A DNA stretch of 64,000 nucleotides. Source: Flavobacterium sp. ov086 (GTDB lineage: Bacteria; Bacteroidota; Bacteroidia; Flavobacteriales; Flavobacteriaceae). The DNA lies in assembly GCF_900187965.1 (NCBI RefSeq), contig NZ_FZNL01000021.1:58422-122421 (forward strand). Reading direction: 5' to 3'. Shown here in pieces: positions 52,793 to 62,293 of the stretch (position 1 is the stretch's first letter; each line of letters opens with the position of its first letter). The notes beneath the pieces were generated by a model. The model was not told the origin of the DNA. It saw only the letters and a list, made by a program, of their open reading frames with translations, and did not search any database. Both the position numbers and the translations under genes were made by a program.

Positions 52793-55204
52793 ATGAAATT
52801 AAAGGTTACATTATTCTTATTTTTAAATATTGGTTTCTTTGCTTTTGCGCAAGAAAACTTAACCTATCAAAAACCATCTAAATCTATTCTGGATTTAGCC
52901 GATTATGAAAGAGCTCCTACAGTATCAATGGATACTAAAAAAGAAAATATGCTCTTATTGTATAGAAGCACATACAAAACATTAGACGATTTAAATCAGG
53001 ATGAACTTCGATTAGGAGGTTTAAGAATCAATCCTGTTACAAATATTTCAAGTACCGTTACTTACGTTATCAATCTTAAATTAAGAAAGATAAGCGGTAA
53101 AGAAGAGATACAGGTTACCGGTTTACCAAACAATCCTAAAATAAGCAATATTCTTTGGTCTCCAAACGACAAGAAAATCTTGTTTTCACACACTACAGCT
53201 TCAGGTGTTGAACTTTGGGTTCTGGATGTTGCATCGGCGCAAGCCATAAAACTAACAGAAGCGACTGTGAATGCCAATTTAGGAAACCCATTTAACTGGC
53301 TTTCTGACAATGAAACTATCTTAGTAAAAATGCTTCCAAAAGACAGAAAACCTCTTTTAGATTCTAAAAAAGATTTACCAACTGGACCAATTATTTCTAA
53401 TACTTCGGGAGAAAAATCTCAAAACAGAACGTATCCTGATATGTTGAAAAACAAAAATGATGAAATTAATTTTGAAAACATTATTACCTCTGAATTATAC
53501 AAAGTAAACCTTAACGGAAATGCGGTTTTATTTAAAGAAGCTGCAATGTTTGCAGGAGAAAAAATCTCTCCTGATGGTAACTACATTATGTTGACTACAA
53601 TTCAGAAACCATTTTCGTATGTTGTTCCTTTGAGCAGATTTCCATCTAAGTCAATTGTTTATGACATTAGAGGAAAAGAAATAAAAACAGTTAATGAAGT
53701 TCCGCTAAACGAAATTATACCTAAAGGTTTCATGGCAGTTCGAAAAGGAAAAAGAGAAATGGCCTGGAGAAATGACAAACCTGCAACTTTATCTTATGTT
53801 GATGCCTTAGACGGAGGAGATCCTGCAAACAAAGTTGACTTTAGAGATGAAGTTTTTCTTTGGGACGCGCCTTTTACATCTGATGCAACTTCATTAGTAA
53901 AAACACCTCAACGTTATTCTGATGTAGTTTGGGGTAATGACAATATTGCTTTTATTACTGACGAATGGTACGATACCCGTAACACCAAAACGTATTTGAT
54001 CAATCCTTCAAATCCAAGCCAGCAAGCAAAAGTAATTACAGACAGAAACCAACAAGACGTTTACTCAGATCCGGGTATTTTTGAGACGAGAAAGAATGAA
54101 TACAATAAGTATGTTCTGGCGATCGAAAAAGATAATGCTTATAGAATTGGTGACGGATATACTAAAAATGGCCAGTTTCCTTTTATAGATGAATTCAATT
54201 TAAAGACCTTACAATCTAAACGTATTTATACTTCGACTTACAAAGACAAAAAAGAAGATTTGTTGGAAATTGAAGACTTCAGATCCGGTAAAGTTTTGGT
54301 TCAGATTCAATCTAAGAGTGAATATCCGAATTATTACTTTAGAAATATAAAGAAGCCAAATAGTCTAACTCCTATTACAACTTTCAAAAATCCGTTTGAA
54401 AGTATTAAAGATGTTAGCAAGGAAGTTATCAAATACAAACGTAAAGACGGATTGGAACTTTCGGGAACTTTATATCTTCCGGCTGGTTATGATAAAGCAA
54501 AAAAAAAGAAATTACCTTTATTAATCTGGGCTTATCCAGCAGAGTACAAAGACAGAAACAGTGCCGGACAGTCGACTCAAAACTCAAACGAATTTACTTT
54601 TCCTTATTACGGATCTTTTGTGTATTGGGTAACTAAAGGTTATGTGGTTTTGGATGATGCTGCTTTCCCAATTATTGGTGAAGGTACTACAGAACCAAAC
54701 GACAACTTTATCTCGCAATTAGTAGACAATGCCGAAGCTGCTATTAATGCAGTTGATGCTTTAGGTTATATTAATCGCAAAAAAGTTGCTATTGGCGGAC
54801 ATTCTTATGGTGCTTTTATGACGGCTAATTTACTAACGCATTCTAATTTATTTGCCTGCGGAATTGCAAGAAGTGGTGCTTACAATAGAACATTAACGCC
54901 GTTTGGTTTCCAAAGCGAGCAACGTAATTACTGGGAAGTTCCGGATGTTTACAACGCAATGTCGCCTTTTATGAATGCGGATAAAATGAAAACTCCTATT
55001 TTATTAGTTCATGGTGAAGCCGATAATAATCCGGGAACTTTTACTTTGCAGACTGAACGTTATTTTCAAGCTCTTAAAGGTTTAGGAGCTCCGGCAAGAA
55101 TGGTGATTTTACCTAAAGAAGCACACAGTTATGTAGCCAAAGAAAACATTCTGCATTTACTTTGGGAACAAGATCAGTTTTTAGAAAAGTATTTAAAAAA
55201 CTAA
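52793..55204 (+). CDS. S9 family prolyl oligopeptidase-like peptidase
   Basis: An 803-residue serine peptidase with signal peptide (LFLFLNIGFFAFAQ). The N-terminal half is the beta-propeller; the C-terminal alpha/beta hydrolase domain carries GGHSYGAFM (Ser671), the Asp region VHGEADNNPGT and the His in LPKEAHSYV. It resembles the S9 glutamyl-endopeptidase-like group common in Bacteroidota. It is likely periplasmic or secreted and degrades peptides. Two terminators follow. Confidence 0.93.
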   Translation: MKLKVTLFLFLNIGFFAFAQENLTYQKPSKSILDLADYERAPTVSMDTKKENMLLLYRSTYKTLDDLNQDELRLGGLRINPVTNISSTVTYVINLKLRKISGKEEIQVTGLPNNPKISNILWSPNDKKILFSHTTASGVELWVLDVASAQAIKLTEATVNANLGNPFNWLSDNETILVKMLPKDRKPLLDSKKDLPTGPIISNTSGEKSQNRTYPDMLKNKNDEINFENIITSELYKVNLNGNAVLFKEAAMFAGEKISPDGNYIMLTTIQKPFSYVVPLSRFPSKSIVYDIRGKEIKTVNEVPLNEIIPKGFMAVRKGKREMAWRNDKPATLSYVDALDGGDPANKVDFRDEVFLWDAPFTSDATSLVKTPQRYSDVVWGNDNIAFITDEWYDTRNTKTYLINPSNPSQQAKVITDRNQQDVYSDPGIFETRKNEYNKYVLAIEKDNAYRIGDGYTKNGQFPFIDEFNLKTLQSKRIYTSTYKDKKEDLLEIEDFRSGKVLVQIQSKSEYPNYYFRNIKKPNSLTPITTFKNPFESIKDVSKEVIKYKRKDGLELSGTLYLPAGYDKAKKKKLPLLIWAYPAEYKDRNSAGQSTQNSNEFTFPYYGSFVYWVTKGYVVLDDAAFPIIGEGTTEPNDNFISQLVDNAEAAINAVDALGYINRKKVAIGGHSYGAFMTANLLTHSNLFACGIARSGAYNRTLTPFGFQSEQRNYWEVPDVYNAMSPFMNADKMKTPILLVHGEADNNPGTFTLQTERYFQALKGLGAPARMVILPKEAHSYVAKENILHLLWEQDQFLEKYLKN

Positions 55205-55229
55205 TCGATAAGACAAAAATTTCACAAGC

Positions 55230-55262
55230 AAACCCGACAGTTTTTCAAAACCTGTCGGGTTT
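55230..55262 (+). terminator. First of two tandem terminators
   Basis: AAACCCGACAG / CTGTCGGGTTT stem with loop TTTTTCAAAAC. Followed at 55279 by a similar hairpin. Confidence 0.75.
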
Positions 55263-55278
55263 AATAAAACAAAAAACA

Positions 55279-55312
55279 AGAAACCCGATAGTCTAAAAAC
55301 TATCGGGTTTCT
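55279..55312. terminator. Second tandem terminator
   Basis: GAAACCCGATAGT / ACTATCGGGTTTC with loop CTAAAA; may also end the convergent ABC ATPase gene. Its stem is a variant of that at 55230. Confidence 0.75.
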
Positions 55313-55360
55313 CATTTTTATAGCATTAAAAAGAATTATCTAATTGACACATTGCCTAAT

Positions 55361-56311
55361 TTAAAGATAATTCAATCCTAAGAAAATTTCCTGTTCAAGA
55401 GGCAAATCGATTTCACTTTCAAAAAACACAAGTTGTCTTTTATAAACTGTTTCAATTAAATAATGGTTTCCTCTAAAATAAGTTCTTCTAATTTTTACTG
55501 GCAAGCTAGAATCTGTAACCATTTTAAATTGATGCGGATAAACCAAAGTCTTGTGCGTTTGATCTTCGTACGGAACTAATAAATGCGTTGGAATTTCATT
55601 TACTTCTCCAAAAAGAGACGCTACATATTTAGTTTCCGGATCTTCGTAGATTTTTGTTGGATTATCCTTAACGATGATTTCTCCGTTACGCATTACAATC
55701 GCTTCATCTGCAAACGACAAAGCGTCTGTGCTATCATGTGTTGCAATGATACAGGTAATTCCTTTTTGTTTTAAGTATCGGAATAAATTTCGGCGTAAAG
55801 CATTTTTTCTAAAAGCATCAATTTGGCTAAAAGGTTCGTCCAACAAAATGACTTCCGGCTCTAATGCCAAAACTCTTACCAAAGCAACTCTTTGCTGTTG
55901 TCCTCCACTTAAAAATTTTGCTTTTACATTAGAAAATGATTCCATTTCGACCATCTCTAACAATTCCTGAACACGAAGTTTTTTCATGTTTGCAAAACCA
56001 TTCGAGAGAAACTTCCCAACATTTTCGGCTACAGTTTCAAAAGGAGACAAATCAAAATCCTGAGCCAGATATTTCATATAAGGCATTCCGGGAATTAAAT
56101 TATATTTTGGACCTAAAATGGGCTTTTCATTATAAAAAATCTTGCCTTCATCTAAATCATATAAGCCGTACATTAATTTAAGAAGTGTACTTTTTCCGCA
56201 GCCACTTTCGCCTATAATAGCAATATTATCGCCTTTATTTATGGTAAAAGAAACGTTTTTTATAACAGGGTTTTCGGTATACGAAAAAGAAATATTTTGA
56301 ATGTCGAGCAT
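55361..56311 (-). CDS. ABC transporter ATP-binding protein
   Basis: A 316-residue ATPase: Walker A GESGCGKSTL, Q-loop region, signature LSGGQQQRVALVR, Walker B VILLDEPFSQID, H-loop IIATHDS, then a C-terminal regulatory-type region of about 80 residues (HLLVPYEDQTHKTLVYPHQF). It resembles the ATPases of solute-import systems with C-terminal extensions (PotA/FbpC type), but no permease or binding protein is near, so the transported solute is unknown. The ATG at 56311 is used: the alternative TTG at 56332 lies in the promoter -7 box (TAAATTTG, 56330-56337). Confidence 0.9.
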   Translation of the reverse strand: MLDIQNISFSYTENPVIKNVSFTINKGDNIAIIGESGCGKSTLLKLMYGLYDLDEGKIFYNEKPILGPKYNLIPGMPYMKYLAQDFDLSPFETVAENVGKFLSNGFANMKKLRVQELLEMVEMESFSNVKAKFLSGGQQQRVALVRVLALEPEVILLDEPFSQIDAFRKNALRRNLFRYLKQKGITCIIATHDSTDALSFADEAIVMRNGEIIVKDNPTKIYEDPETKYVASLFGEVNEIPTHLLVPYEDQTHKTLVYPHQFKMVTDSSLPVKIRRTYFRGNHYLIETVYKRQLVFFESEIDLPLEQEIFLGLNYL

Positions 56312-56329
56312 GGGTTGTATTTGAAAGTC

Positions 56330-56360
56330 CAAATTTACAATGTTTAATTTCTAAAGTCAA
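56330..56360 (-). promoter_or_regulatory. Promoter of ABC ATPase gene
   Basis: On minus: TTG (56358-56360), 20-base spacer and TAAATTTG (56330-56337). Good Bacteroidota consensus; it fixes the start at 56311. Confidence 0.65.
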
Positions 56361-56395
56361 AAAAAAAGCTGCTTCAATTACGAAACAGCTTTTAA
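56361..56395 (-). terminator. Terminator after OmpA-like gene
   Basis: AAAAGCTG / CAGCTTTT with 14-base loop, T-run on minus. Confidence 0.7.
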
Positions 56396-56417
56396 GAAAT
56401 TTTATTGCGTTTGAAAC

Positions 56418-57113
56418 TTATTTTCCAGATTGCGCTTTTGCATCATTTACCATTTTGTCATTTGCAGTAATTGAAAACTCTACACGACGGTTTTGTGCTT
56501 TTCCTTCAGCAGTATCATTTGTTGCAATTGGATCAGCAATTCCTAAACCAGAAGTTTTGAAACGGCTTGATTTTAATCCTTTTGAAACTAAATAAGCTTG
56601 CACAGATGCAGCTCTTTGTCCTGAAAGTGTTAAGTTATATTCTGGTTTTCCTGTATTATCAGTATAACCAAAAATTTGAATATCTGTATCTCCATACTCT
56701 GTAAATACAGGAATCAATTTATCTAAATTAGCTTTTGCCTGACTAGTCAAAGTTGATTTGTTAGTATCAAAACGAACTGAGTTTTCATTTAAAGTTAAGT
56801 GAATTCCTTCCCCTACTCTTTCGACATCTGCACCTGGTAAAGCCTGATCAATTTCACGAGCTTGTTTATCCATTTTGTTTCCAATAAGTGCTCCGGTTCC
56901 ACCACCTACGGCAGCTCCAATTGCAGCACCTAAAGCAGCGTTACCTCCGTGACCTAAATTATTTCCTAAAATACCACCAATAATTCCACCGGCAACTACT
57001 CCAATTCCAGCACCTTTTTGTGTGTTATTTGCATTTTTTACAGAATCACAACTTGTGAAGAAACTTACTAATACAAATAAACTACTCAGGCTTAAAACGG
57101 TTATCTTTCTCAT
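56418..57113 (-). CDS. OmpA family lipoprotein with glycine zipper
   Basis: A 231-residue lipoprotein (lipobox TSC). A glycine-zipper segment (GIGVVAGGIIGGILGNNLG and AAIGAAVGGGTGALIGNKM) is followed by an OmpA-like peptidoglycan-binding domain with IQIFGYTDNTG, YNLTLSGQRAASVQAYL and NRRVEFSI. It anchors the outer membrane to peptidoglycan. It follows the lipocalin-like gene by 18 bases, so they are likely one operon. Confidence 0.94.
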   Translation of the reverse strand: MRKITVLSLSSLFVLVSFFTSCDSVKNANNTQKGAGIGVVAGGIIGGILGNNLGHGGNAALGAAIGAAVGGGTGALIGNKMDKQAREIDQALPGADVERVGEGIHLTLNENSVRFDTNKSTLTSQAKANLDKLIPVFTEYGDTDIQIFGYTDNTGKPEYNLTLSGQRAASVQAYLVSKGLKSSRFKTSGLGIADPIATNDTAEGKAQNRRVEFSITANDKMVNDAKAQSGK

Positions 57114-57131
57114 ATTTTTATTTTTTTTATA

Positions 57132-57635
57132 TTAATTAGCTCTTTGAAATTGGTAAGTTACATCCTTAACTTGTCCACCAACATTAATGTTATCAATTAA
57201 CTGAAATGAATTATCACTTAATCCGGCCACTTTAAGCAAATATCCTGATTTAACATTTTTTGATTTCAATCCCGGGTCTACAATTTTAAGCACAAAAAGC
57301 CCTTGATTGTTGATACTCCAAACAATTGGAGAAGTAAAAGCTGTACAGCTTGGCGCAGTTAGAGCCATAGTTCCTTTATTATTATTAGAAATAAAGTTCC
57401 ATGTACTTCCAATAAAACATTTAGAATCGGCAAGATCAAATGAAGTTACTTTAATATACTCTGAACCAGGGTAAGAGACATTGGTTAAAACCCAATTTCC
57501 TTTAAGTGCTACTTGAGTAGGCCTGTCAAGTTTAGTTGATAGTGTAGGTGCTTCTGTTGAAGCGGTTGTAGACGAAGCAGATTTACACGCGAAAAACATC
57601 GTGGCGATCATGCAAATGAAAATAACTTTCTTCAT
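57132..57635 (-). CDS. Lipocalin-like lipoprotein
   Basis: A 167-residue lipoprotein (signal MKKVIFICMIATMFFAC, lipobox FAC). The beta-barrel region begins at KGNWVLTNVSYP and continues through KCFIGSTWNFISNNNKGTM and a closing YQFQRA, typical of the Lipocalin-like (lipocalin family) group in Flavobacteria. It may bind hydrophobic or small molecules; ligand unknown. The promoter box TATCTTTG (57688-57695 on minus) lies within the longest possible frame, so the ATG at 57635 (or 57644) is the start. Operon with the OmpA-like gene. Confidence 0.85.
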   Translation of the reverse strand: MKKVIFICMIATMFFACKSASSTTASTEAPTLSTKLDRPTQVALKGNWVLTNVSYPGSEYIKVTSFDLADSKCFIGSTWNFISNNNKGTMALTAPSCTAFTSPIVWSINNQGLFVLKIVDPGLKSKNVKSGYLLKVAGLSDNSFQLIDNINVGGQVKDVTYQFQRAN

Positions 57636-57687
57636 TTTGTACATTTTTTTTAAGTTAATACTGACACGTTTAACAGTGATTATACCA

Positions 57688-57695
57688 CAAAGATA
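57688..57695 (-). promoter_or_regulatory. -7 box of lipocalin/OmpA operon
   Basis: TATCTTTG on the minus strand, about 53 bases before the start codon at 57635. It shows that a frame starting at 57698 cannot be the true start. Confidence 0.6.
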
Positions 57696-57839
57696 CAATT
57701 CATAGGAATATCTTGAGTTCCAAAATCTAATTATTTTCTTTCAAAATTAACACTTGCGCCATTTTGTCACCCAAAAAACAATTGGTATTCTATTTGAAGA
57801 AATGAGAATCATCACATTAAACTAAAAATTAAAATAAAT

Positions 57840-59723
57840 ATGACAACAGGTAAAATTAATGTTTCGGTAGAAAACATCTTTCCCTTAATCAAAAAATTCT
57901 TGTACAGCGATCACGAAATCTTTTTACGTGAGCTGGTTTCGAACGGAACAGACGCTACTTTAAAATTAAAACACCTAATTAGTATTGGCGAAGCTAAAGT
58001 AGAATACGGAAATCCGGTAATCGAAATCAAAGTTGATAAGGAAGGGAGAAAAATCCACATCATTGACCAAGGTTTAGGTATGACAGCTGATGAAGTTGAA
58101 AAATACATCAACCAAGTAGCTTTTTCTGGAGCCGAAGAATTCCTTGACAAATACAAAGATTCTGCTAAAGATTCTGGAATTATCGGTCATTTTGGTCTTG
58201 GTTTCTATTCTGCATTTATGGTTGCAGAGAAAGTAGAAATTATTACAAAATCATACAAAGATGAACCTGCTGCACACTGGACTTGTGACGGAAGCCCTGA
58301 ATTTACTTTAGAGCCGGCTGACAAAACTTCACGTGGTACAGAAATCATCCTGCACATTGCTGAGGATTCTTTAGAATTTTTAGAAGATTCTAAAATCAGC
58401 GGATTATTGAATAAGTATAACAAGTTTATGCCTATTCCAATTAAATTTGGAACAAGAACAGAAACACTTCCAAAACCGGAAGATGCTCCAGAAGATTATA
58501 TCAACGAGACTATTGAAGTTGATAATATCATCAACAATCCAAACCCGGCATGGACTAAACAACCAAGCGAATTATCTGATGAAGATTACAAAAACTTCTA
58601 CAGAGAATTGTATCCAATGCAATTTGAGGATCCGTTGTTCAACATTCATTTAAATGTGGATTACCCGTTTAACTTAACCGGAATTTTGTATTTCCCTAAG
58701 TTAGGCTCAGACATGCAAATTCAAAAAGATAAAATTCAATTGTACCAAAACCAAGTTTACGTTACAGATAACGTAGAAGGAATTGTACCTGAATTTTTGA
58801 CAATGTTAAAAGGTGTTATTGATTCACCGGATATTCCTTTGAACGTTTCTCGTTCTGGCTTACAAGCTGATGGTGCAGTTAAGAAAATTTCGAACTACAT
58901 TACTCGTAAAGTTGCTGATAAACTGAAAGCTTTATTCAACGAAAACCGTGCTGATTTTGAAGCAAAATGGAACGATATTAAAATCGTTTTAGAATACGGA
59001 ATGTTATCAGAAGATAAATTCTACGAAAAAGCTGGTGCATTTGTATTATATCCAACAGTTGACGATAAATATTTTACTCTTGAAGAATTAAAAGAGAATT
59101 TAAAAGAAAACCAAACGGATAAAGACGGTAAATTGGTTGTTCTTTATGCAGGAAATAAAGATGCTCAACACTCTTATATTGAAACAGCAAAAGAAAAAGG
59201 ATACGAAGTATTACTTTTAGACTCTCCAATTATCTCACACTTGATTCAAAAAATTGAAGGAGACAATAAAGATGTAACTTTTGTTCGTGTAGATTCTGAC
59301 CATATTGATAACTTAATCAAAAAAGACGAAAACACGATTTCTAAGTTATCTGATGAAGAAAAAGAAACACTAAAAACTTCATTAGAAGCATATATTCCAA
59401 AAGCATATTCTGTACAATTGGAAGCTATGGACAGTCAAGCTGCTCCATTCATTATTACGCAACCTGAATTTATGCGTAGAATGAAAGAAATGAGTCAGTC
59501 TGGTGGTGGTGGAATGTTCGGAATGGGAAATATGCCGGAAATGTACAATTTGGTTGTAAATACAAATTCTGATTTAGCTACAAGTATTTTGAATACTGAA
59601 GACAAAACACATCAGGAACATTTAGTAAAACAAGCTTTAGACTTAGCTAAATTATCGCAAAACCTATTAAAAGGAGAAGCTTTAACTGCTTTTGTAAAAA
59701 GAAGTTTTGAAATGATTAAATAA
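57840..59723 (+). CDS. htpG: Molecular chaperone HtpG (Hsp90)
   Basis: A 627-residue bacterial Hsp90. The N-terminal ATPase shows FLRELVSNGTDA (where the usual form is NASDA), DQGLGMTADEV and GHFGLGFYSAFMV; the middle domain has VSRSGLQADG with the catalytic Arg, and a dimerisation C-terminus ends SFEMIK. It refolds client proteins in the cytoplasm with DnaK. A terminator follows at 59747. Confidence 0.97.
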   Translation: MTTGKINVSVENIFPLIKKFLYSDHEIFLRELVSNGTDATLKLKHLISIGEAKVEYGNPVIEIKVDKEGRKIHIIDQGLGMTADEVEKYINQVAFSGAEEFLDKYKDSAKDSGIIGHFGLGFYSAFMVAEKVEIITKSYKDEPAAHWTCDGSPEFTLEPADKTSRGTEIILHIAEDSLEFLEDSKISGLLNKYNKFMPIPIKFGTRTETLPKPEDAPEDYINETIEVDNIINNPNPAWTKQPSELSDEDYKNFYRELYPMQFEDPLFNIHLNVDYPFNLTGILYFPKLGSDMQIQKDKIQLYQNQVYVTDNVEGIVPEFLTMLKGVIDSPDIPLNVSRSGLQADGAVKKISNYITRKVADKLKALFNENRADFEAKWNDIKIVLEYGMLSEDKFYEKAGAFVLYPTVDDKYFTLEELKENLKENQTDKDGKLVVLYAGNKDAQHSYIETAKEKGYEVLLLDSPIISHLIQKIEGDNKDVTFVRVDSDHIDNLIKKDENTISKLSDEEKETLKTSLEAYIPKAYSVQLEAMDSQAAPFIITQPEFMRRMKEMSQSGGGGMFGMGNMPEMYNLVVNTNSDLATSILNTEDKTHQEHLVKQALDLAKLSQNLLKGEALTAFVKRSFEMIK

Positions 59724-59746
59724 GATTTTATAAAAGTCTATCTCTA

Positions 59747-59778
59747 AAAACCTGCAAGTTATACTTGTAGGTTTTTTT
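59747..59778 (+). terminator. Intrinsic terminator after htpG
   Basis: AAACCTGCAAGT / ACTTGTAGGTTT (one G-U), loop TAT, then T-run. Confidence 0.85.
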
Positions 59779-59922
59779 ATACTTATACCTAAAAGCATTA
59801 AATCTAAATAAACCCCTTCAAAAAATGGGGGATTATCCCCTTTCACAACCAATATTCTTTCTCTAATTTTAATTCCCCATAAAACATAATAAACTGATTA
59901 TCAATATTTAATTCTAAAAATC

Positions 59923-61188
59923 ATGGACAAAAGAAAATTTACTGAAAACGGAGAAATCTTAACCATTCTAAAAGAATTAAAAGAAGAAATTAAGGATAAA
60001 AAATTCTCAGATATTACAGACGCTTATAATTGTCAATATGTGGATTTAGTACAAGAAGGCGGTGGCGTTTTAGGCATTGCATTAGTTGGCTATGTTTATG
60101 TTCTGGAACAAATGGGGATTCGGTTTTTAAGTCTGGCAGGAACTTCAGCAGGAAGTATCAACACCATGCTAATGGCTGCGGCCGGTACTTGTGATATTGA
60201 AAAATCTGAATGGATATTAGATTGCCTTTGCAACAAAAACTTATATGATTTTGTAGATGGAGATCATGATGCCCGTGAATTTATCGATGCTCTGCTAAGT
60301 GATTCCAGTAATTTGAAATTAATATTAAAGGGATCTCAGGTAGTTGATAATTTTAAAGACGATCTTGGTTTAAATCCCGGAAGAAATTTTCACCAATGGA
60401 TGTCAAATCTTCTTTCGCAAAAAGGAATAAAAAATTATGCAGACCTTAAAGCATTGAGAGCAAAAGGGGTTTCAGATCAAAATCAATTATTTAGAGTCAA
60501 CAAAGTAAAACAAGGAGACAAAGAGCCATACGACAGACCTGATCATTGGAGCGAGATGGCAATAATAGCGGCAGATATTACAACCGAAAGTAAAATTGTT
60601 TTTCCTAAAATGATCGACTTATTTTATTCCAATCCTGATGTTCAAAATCCTGCTGATTTTGTTCGCGCTTCGATGTCAATCCCACTTTTCTTTACCCCTT
60701 TTAAAATCCAGAATATTCCAGGAGGAATTGATGCCTGGGAAAAATGGAATGACGCTACAGGATTACGAACCTCAGTCCCTTCAGAAGTAATGTTTATGGA
60801 TGGAGGTATAATTTCAAATTTTCCCATTGATATTTTTCACGAAAACCTAAACGTTCCTGCCTCTCCTACTTTTGGTATTAAACTGGGATATGATAAAAAC
60901 GAAATCAATAAAAATGAAAAAATAACCAATGTCGTAAGTTCCATGTTTGACACAGCGAGATACGGTTATGATTCAGAATTTTTGAGAAAGAATCCGGATT
61001 TTAAAAACCTGATTGGATACATAGATACAGGAAGTCACAACTGGCTAAACTTCAATCTTACTGATGATGCAAAAATTGATCTCTTTATTCGTGGTGCCCA
61101 AAAAGCTGCAGAGTTTTTAAATAAATTTGACTGGGAGAAATATAAAGAAATCAGAAGAGCCAAAAGCCAATACTACAAGTCTGTTTAA
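59923..61188 (+). CDS. Patatin-like phospholipase
   Basis: A 421-residue patatin-family lipid hydrolase. The oxyanion loop is EGGGVLGIALVG, the nucleophile is Ser75 in GTSAGS, and the catalytic Asp293 is in MDGGIISNFPIDI, giving the Ser-Asp dyad. A domain of about 140 residues separates them (DHDAREFIDALL... GRNFHQWMSNLL). No signal peptide, so probably cytoplasmic. The substrate is unknown. It stands alone; a terminator lies at 61238. Confidence 0.92.
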   Translation: MDKRKFTENGEILTILKELKEEIKDKKFSDITDAYNCQYVDLVQEGGGVLGIALVGYVYVLEQMGIRFLSLAGTSAGSINTMLMAAAGTCDIEKSEWILDCLCNKNLYDFVDGDHDAREFIDALLSDSSNLKLILKGSQVVDNFKDDLGLNPGRNFHQWMSNLLSQKGIKNYADLKALRAKGVSDQNQLFRVNKVKQGDKEPYDRPDHWSEMAIIAADITTESKIVFPKMIDLFYSNPDVQNPADFVRASMSIPLFFTPFKIQNIPGGIDAWEKWNDATGLRTSVPSEVMFMDGGIISNFPIDIFHENLNVPASPTFGIKLGYDKNEINKNEKITNVVSSMFDTARYGYDSEFLRKNPDFKNLIGYIDTGSHNWLNFNLTDDAKIDLFIRGAQKAAEFLNKFDWEKYKEIRRAKSQYYKSV

Positions 61189-61237
61189 AGAAACAGGTCA
61201 CCTCGAAAAAATAGCCTTCAATAAAAATACGTTTGTA

Positions 61238-61272
61238 AAATCCTATAAGTCTAGCTTATAGGATTTTTTTAT
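61238..61272 (+). terminator. Intrinsic terminator after patatin gene
   Basis: AAATCCTATAAG / CTTATAGGATTT with TCTAG loop, then T-run. Confidence 0.85.
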
Positions 61273-61299
61273 TGCAATTCATTTTTTTTGCTACATTTG
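61272..61299 (+). promoter_or_regulatory. Promoter of orphan lipoprotein gene
   Basis: TTG (61272-61274), 17-base spacer and TACATTTG (61292-61299), 33 bases before the ATG at 61333. Confidence 0.7.
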
Positions 61300-61332
61300 A
61301 ATGCCTTTTATCTAACTTAAACAAATACTACT

Positions 61333-62160
61333 ATGAAAAAAACAATGTTATTATTTCTAACTGTTTGTGCAACAGCACTAACTCATATTTCATGTTCTAA
61401 CAATGACAATATTACCGAACAAACTGATGTAACTACAGTAGGAGCATCTGTTGCAATTGATGCAGCAAACGAAATGGACGTTAATACAGGGTTGCTCGTA
61501 ACAAAGCCAACTGCTTCAACAGGAAAAACAACTGAAACTCCAACATCAGGAATTTGCGCCACTATTACGGTTACACCAACTACAGATACTTACCCAAAAG
61601 TATTTATTGTTGATTTTGGATCCACTGGTTGCACGACAAACCAACTTACACGAAAAGGAAAATTAAAAATTACACTTTCTGGTCCTGTAACTACCACGGG
61701 AAGCAAAATGACTATTGAAAGAATCGATTATTCTATCAATGGATTAAAACTTGAAGGAACTATAGAATACACAAACACTACAACAGTTCCAACAGTACCA
61801 CAATGGACTAGAAAAGTAACAAACGGAAAATTGACTGATACACAAGGAAGAGTTTTTACAAACTCAGGTATACATACTGTAAAACAAACCGCAGGTGCTG
61901 ACACTCCTTTTTTATTAGACGATAATGTATATGAAATGATCGATGGAAATCACACCGTAACTTCTGAAAAAGGAGGAACATTAACTTTGACTGTTCTGGA
62001 AACATTGATAAAAAAATATTCTTGTACGTTTGTTTCTAAAGGAAAACTAAAAGTCCAGGGAGGTGCCTTAAATGGAGTTATTGATTTTGGAAACAATGAT
62101 TGTGACAGCAAATACACCTATACTCACGAAAATGGAACCGTATTTAATTTAGGAATGTAA
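61333..62160 (+). CDS. Conserved lipoprotein, function unknown
   Basis: A 275-residue lipoprotein (FLTVCATALTHISC, lipobox ISC). I do not recognise a named family. The mature protein is Thr-rich and beta-strand-like, with repeated Gly-Thr-rich turns (TRKGKLKITLSG, then SKGKLKVQGGALNG) suggesting duplicated beta-structure. Four Cys residues outside the lipobox (ICAT, GCTT, SCTF, DCDS) could form two disulfides. Clear promoter and terminator make it a single-gene unit. Confidence 0.8.
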   Translation: MKKTMLLFLTVCATALTHISCSNNDNITEQTDVTTVGASVAIDAANEMDVNTGLLVTKPTASTGKTTETPTSGICATITVTPTTDTYPKVFIVDFGSTGCTTNQLTRKGKLKITLSGPVTTTGSKMTIERIDYSINGLKLEGTIEYTNTTTVPTVPQWTRKVTNGKLTDTQGRVFTNSGIHTVKQTAGADTPFLLDDNVYEMIDGNHTVTSEKGGTLTLTVLETLIKKYSCTFVSKGKLKVQGGALNGVIDFGNNDCDSKYTYTHENGTVFNLGM

Positions 62161-62185
62161 AAGAATTTTCTTCTATAAATAACAT

Positions 62186-62222
62186 AAATCCCAATCTATT
62201 TCTAGATTGGGATTTATTTTTT
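62186..62222 (+). terminator. Intrinsic terminator
   Basis: Perfect 13-base stem AAATCCCAATCTA / TAGATTGGGATTT with TTTC loop, then T-run. Confidence 0.9.
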
Positions 62223-62293
62223 TGCAAAATTTAACAACTACTTCTATACATTCAAACTATTTTCTTTATTTTGCAGCAAAATCTAAAAACCCA

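Noticed and set aside
62207..62293. Upstream extension of the DUF4369 gene
   Set aside because: It begins inside the preceding terminator hairpin, and the normal lipoprotein signal peptide begins at 62294.
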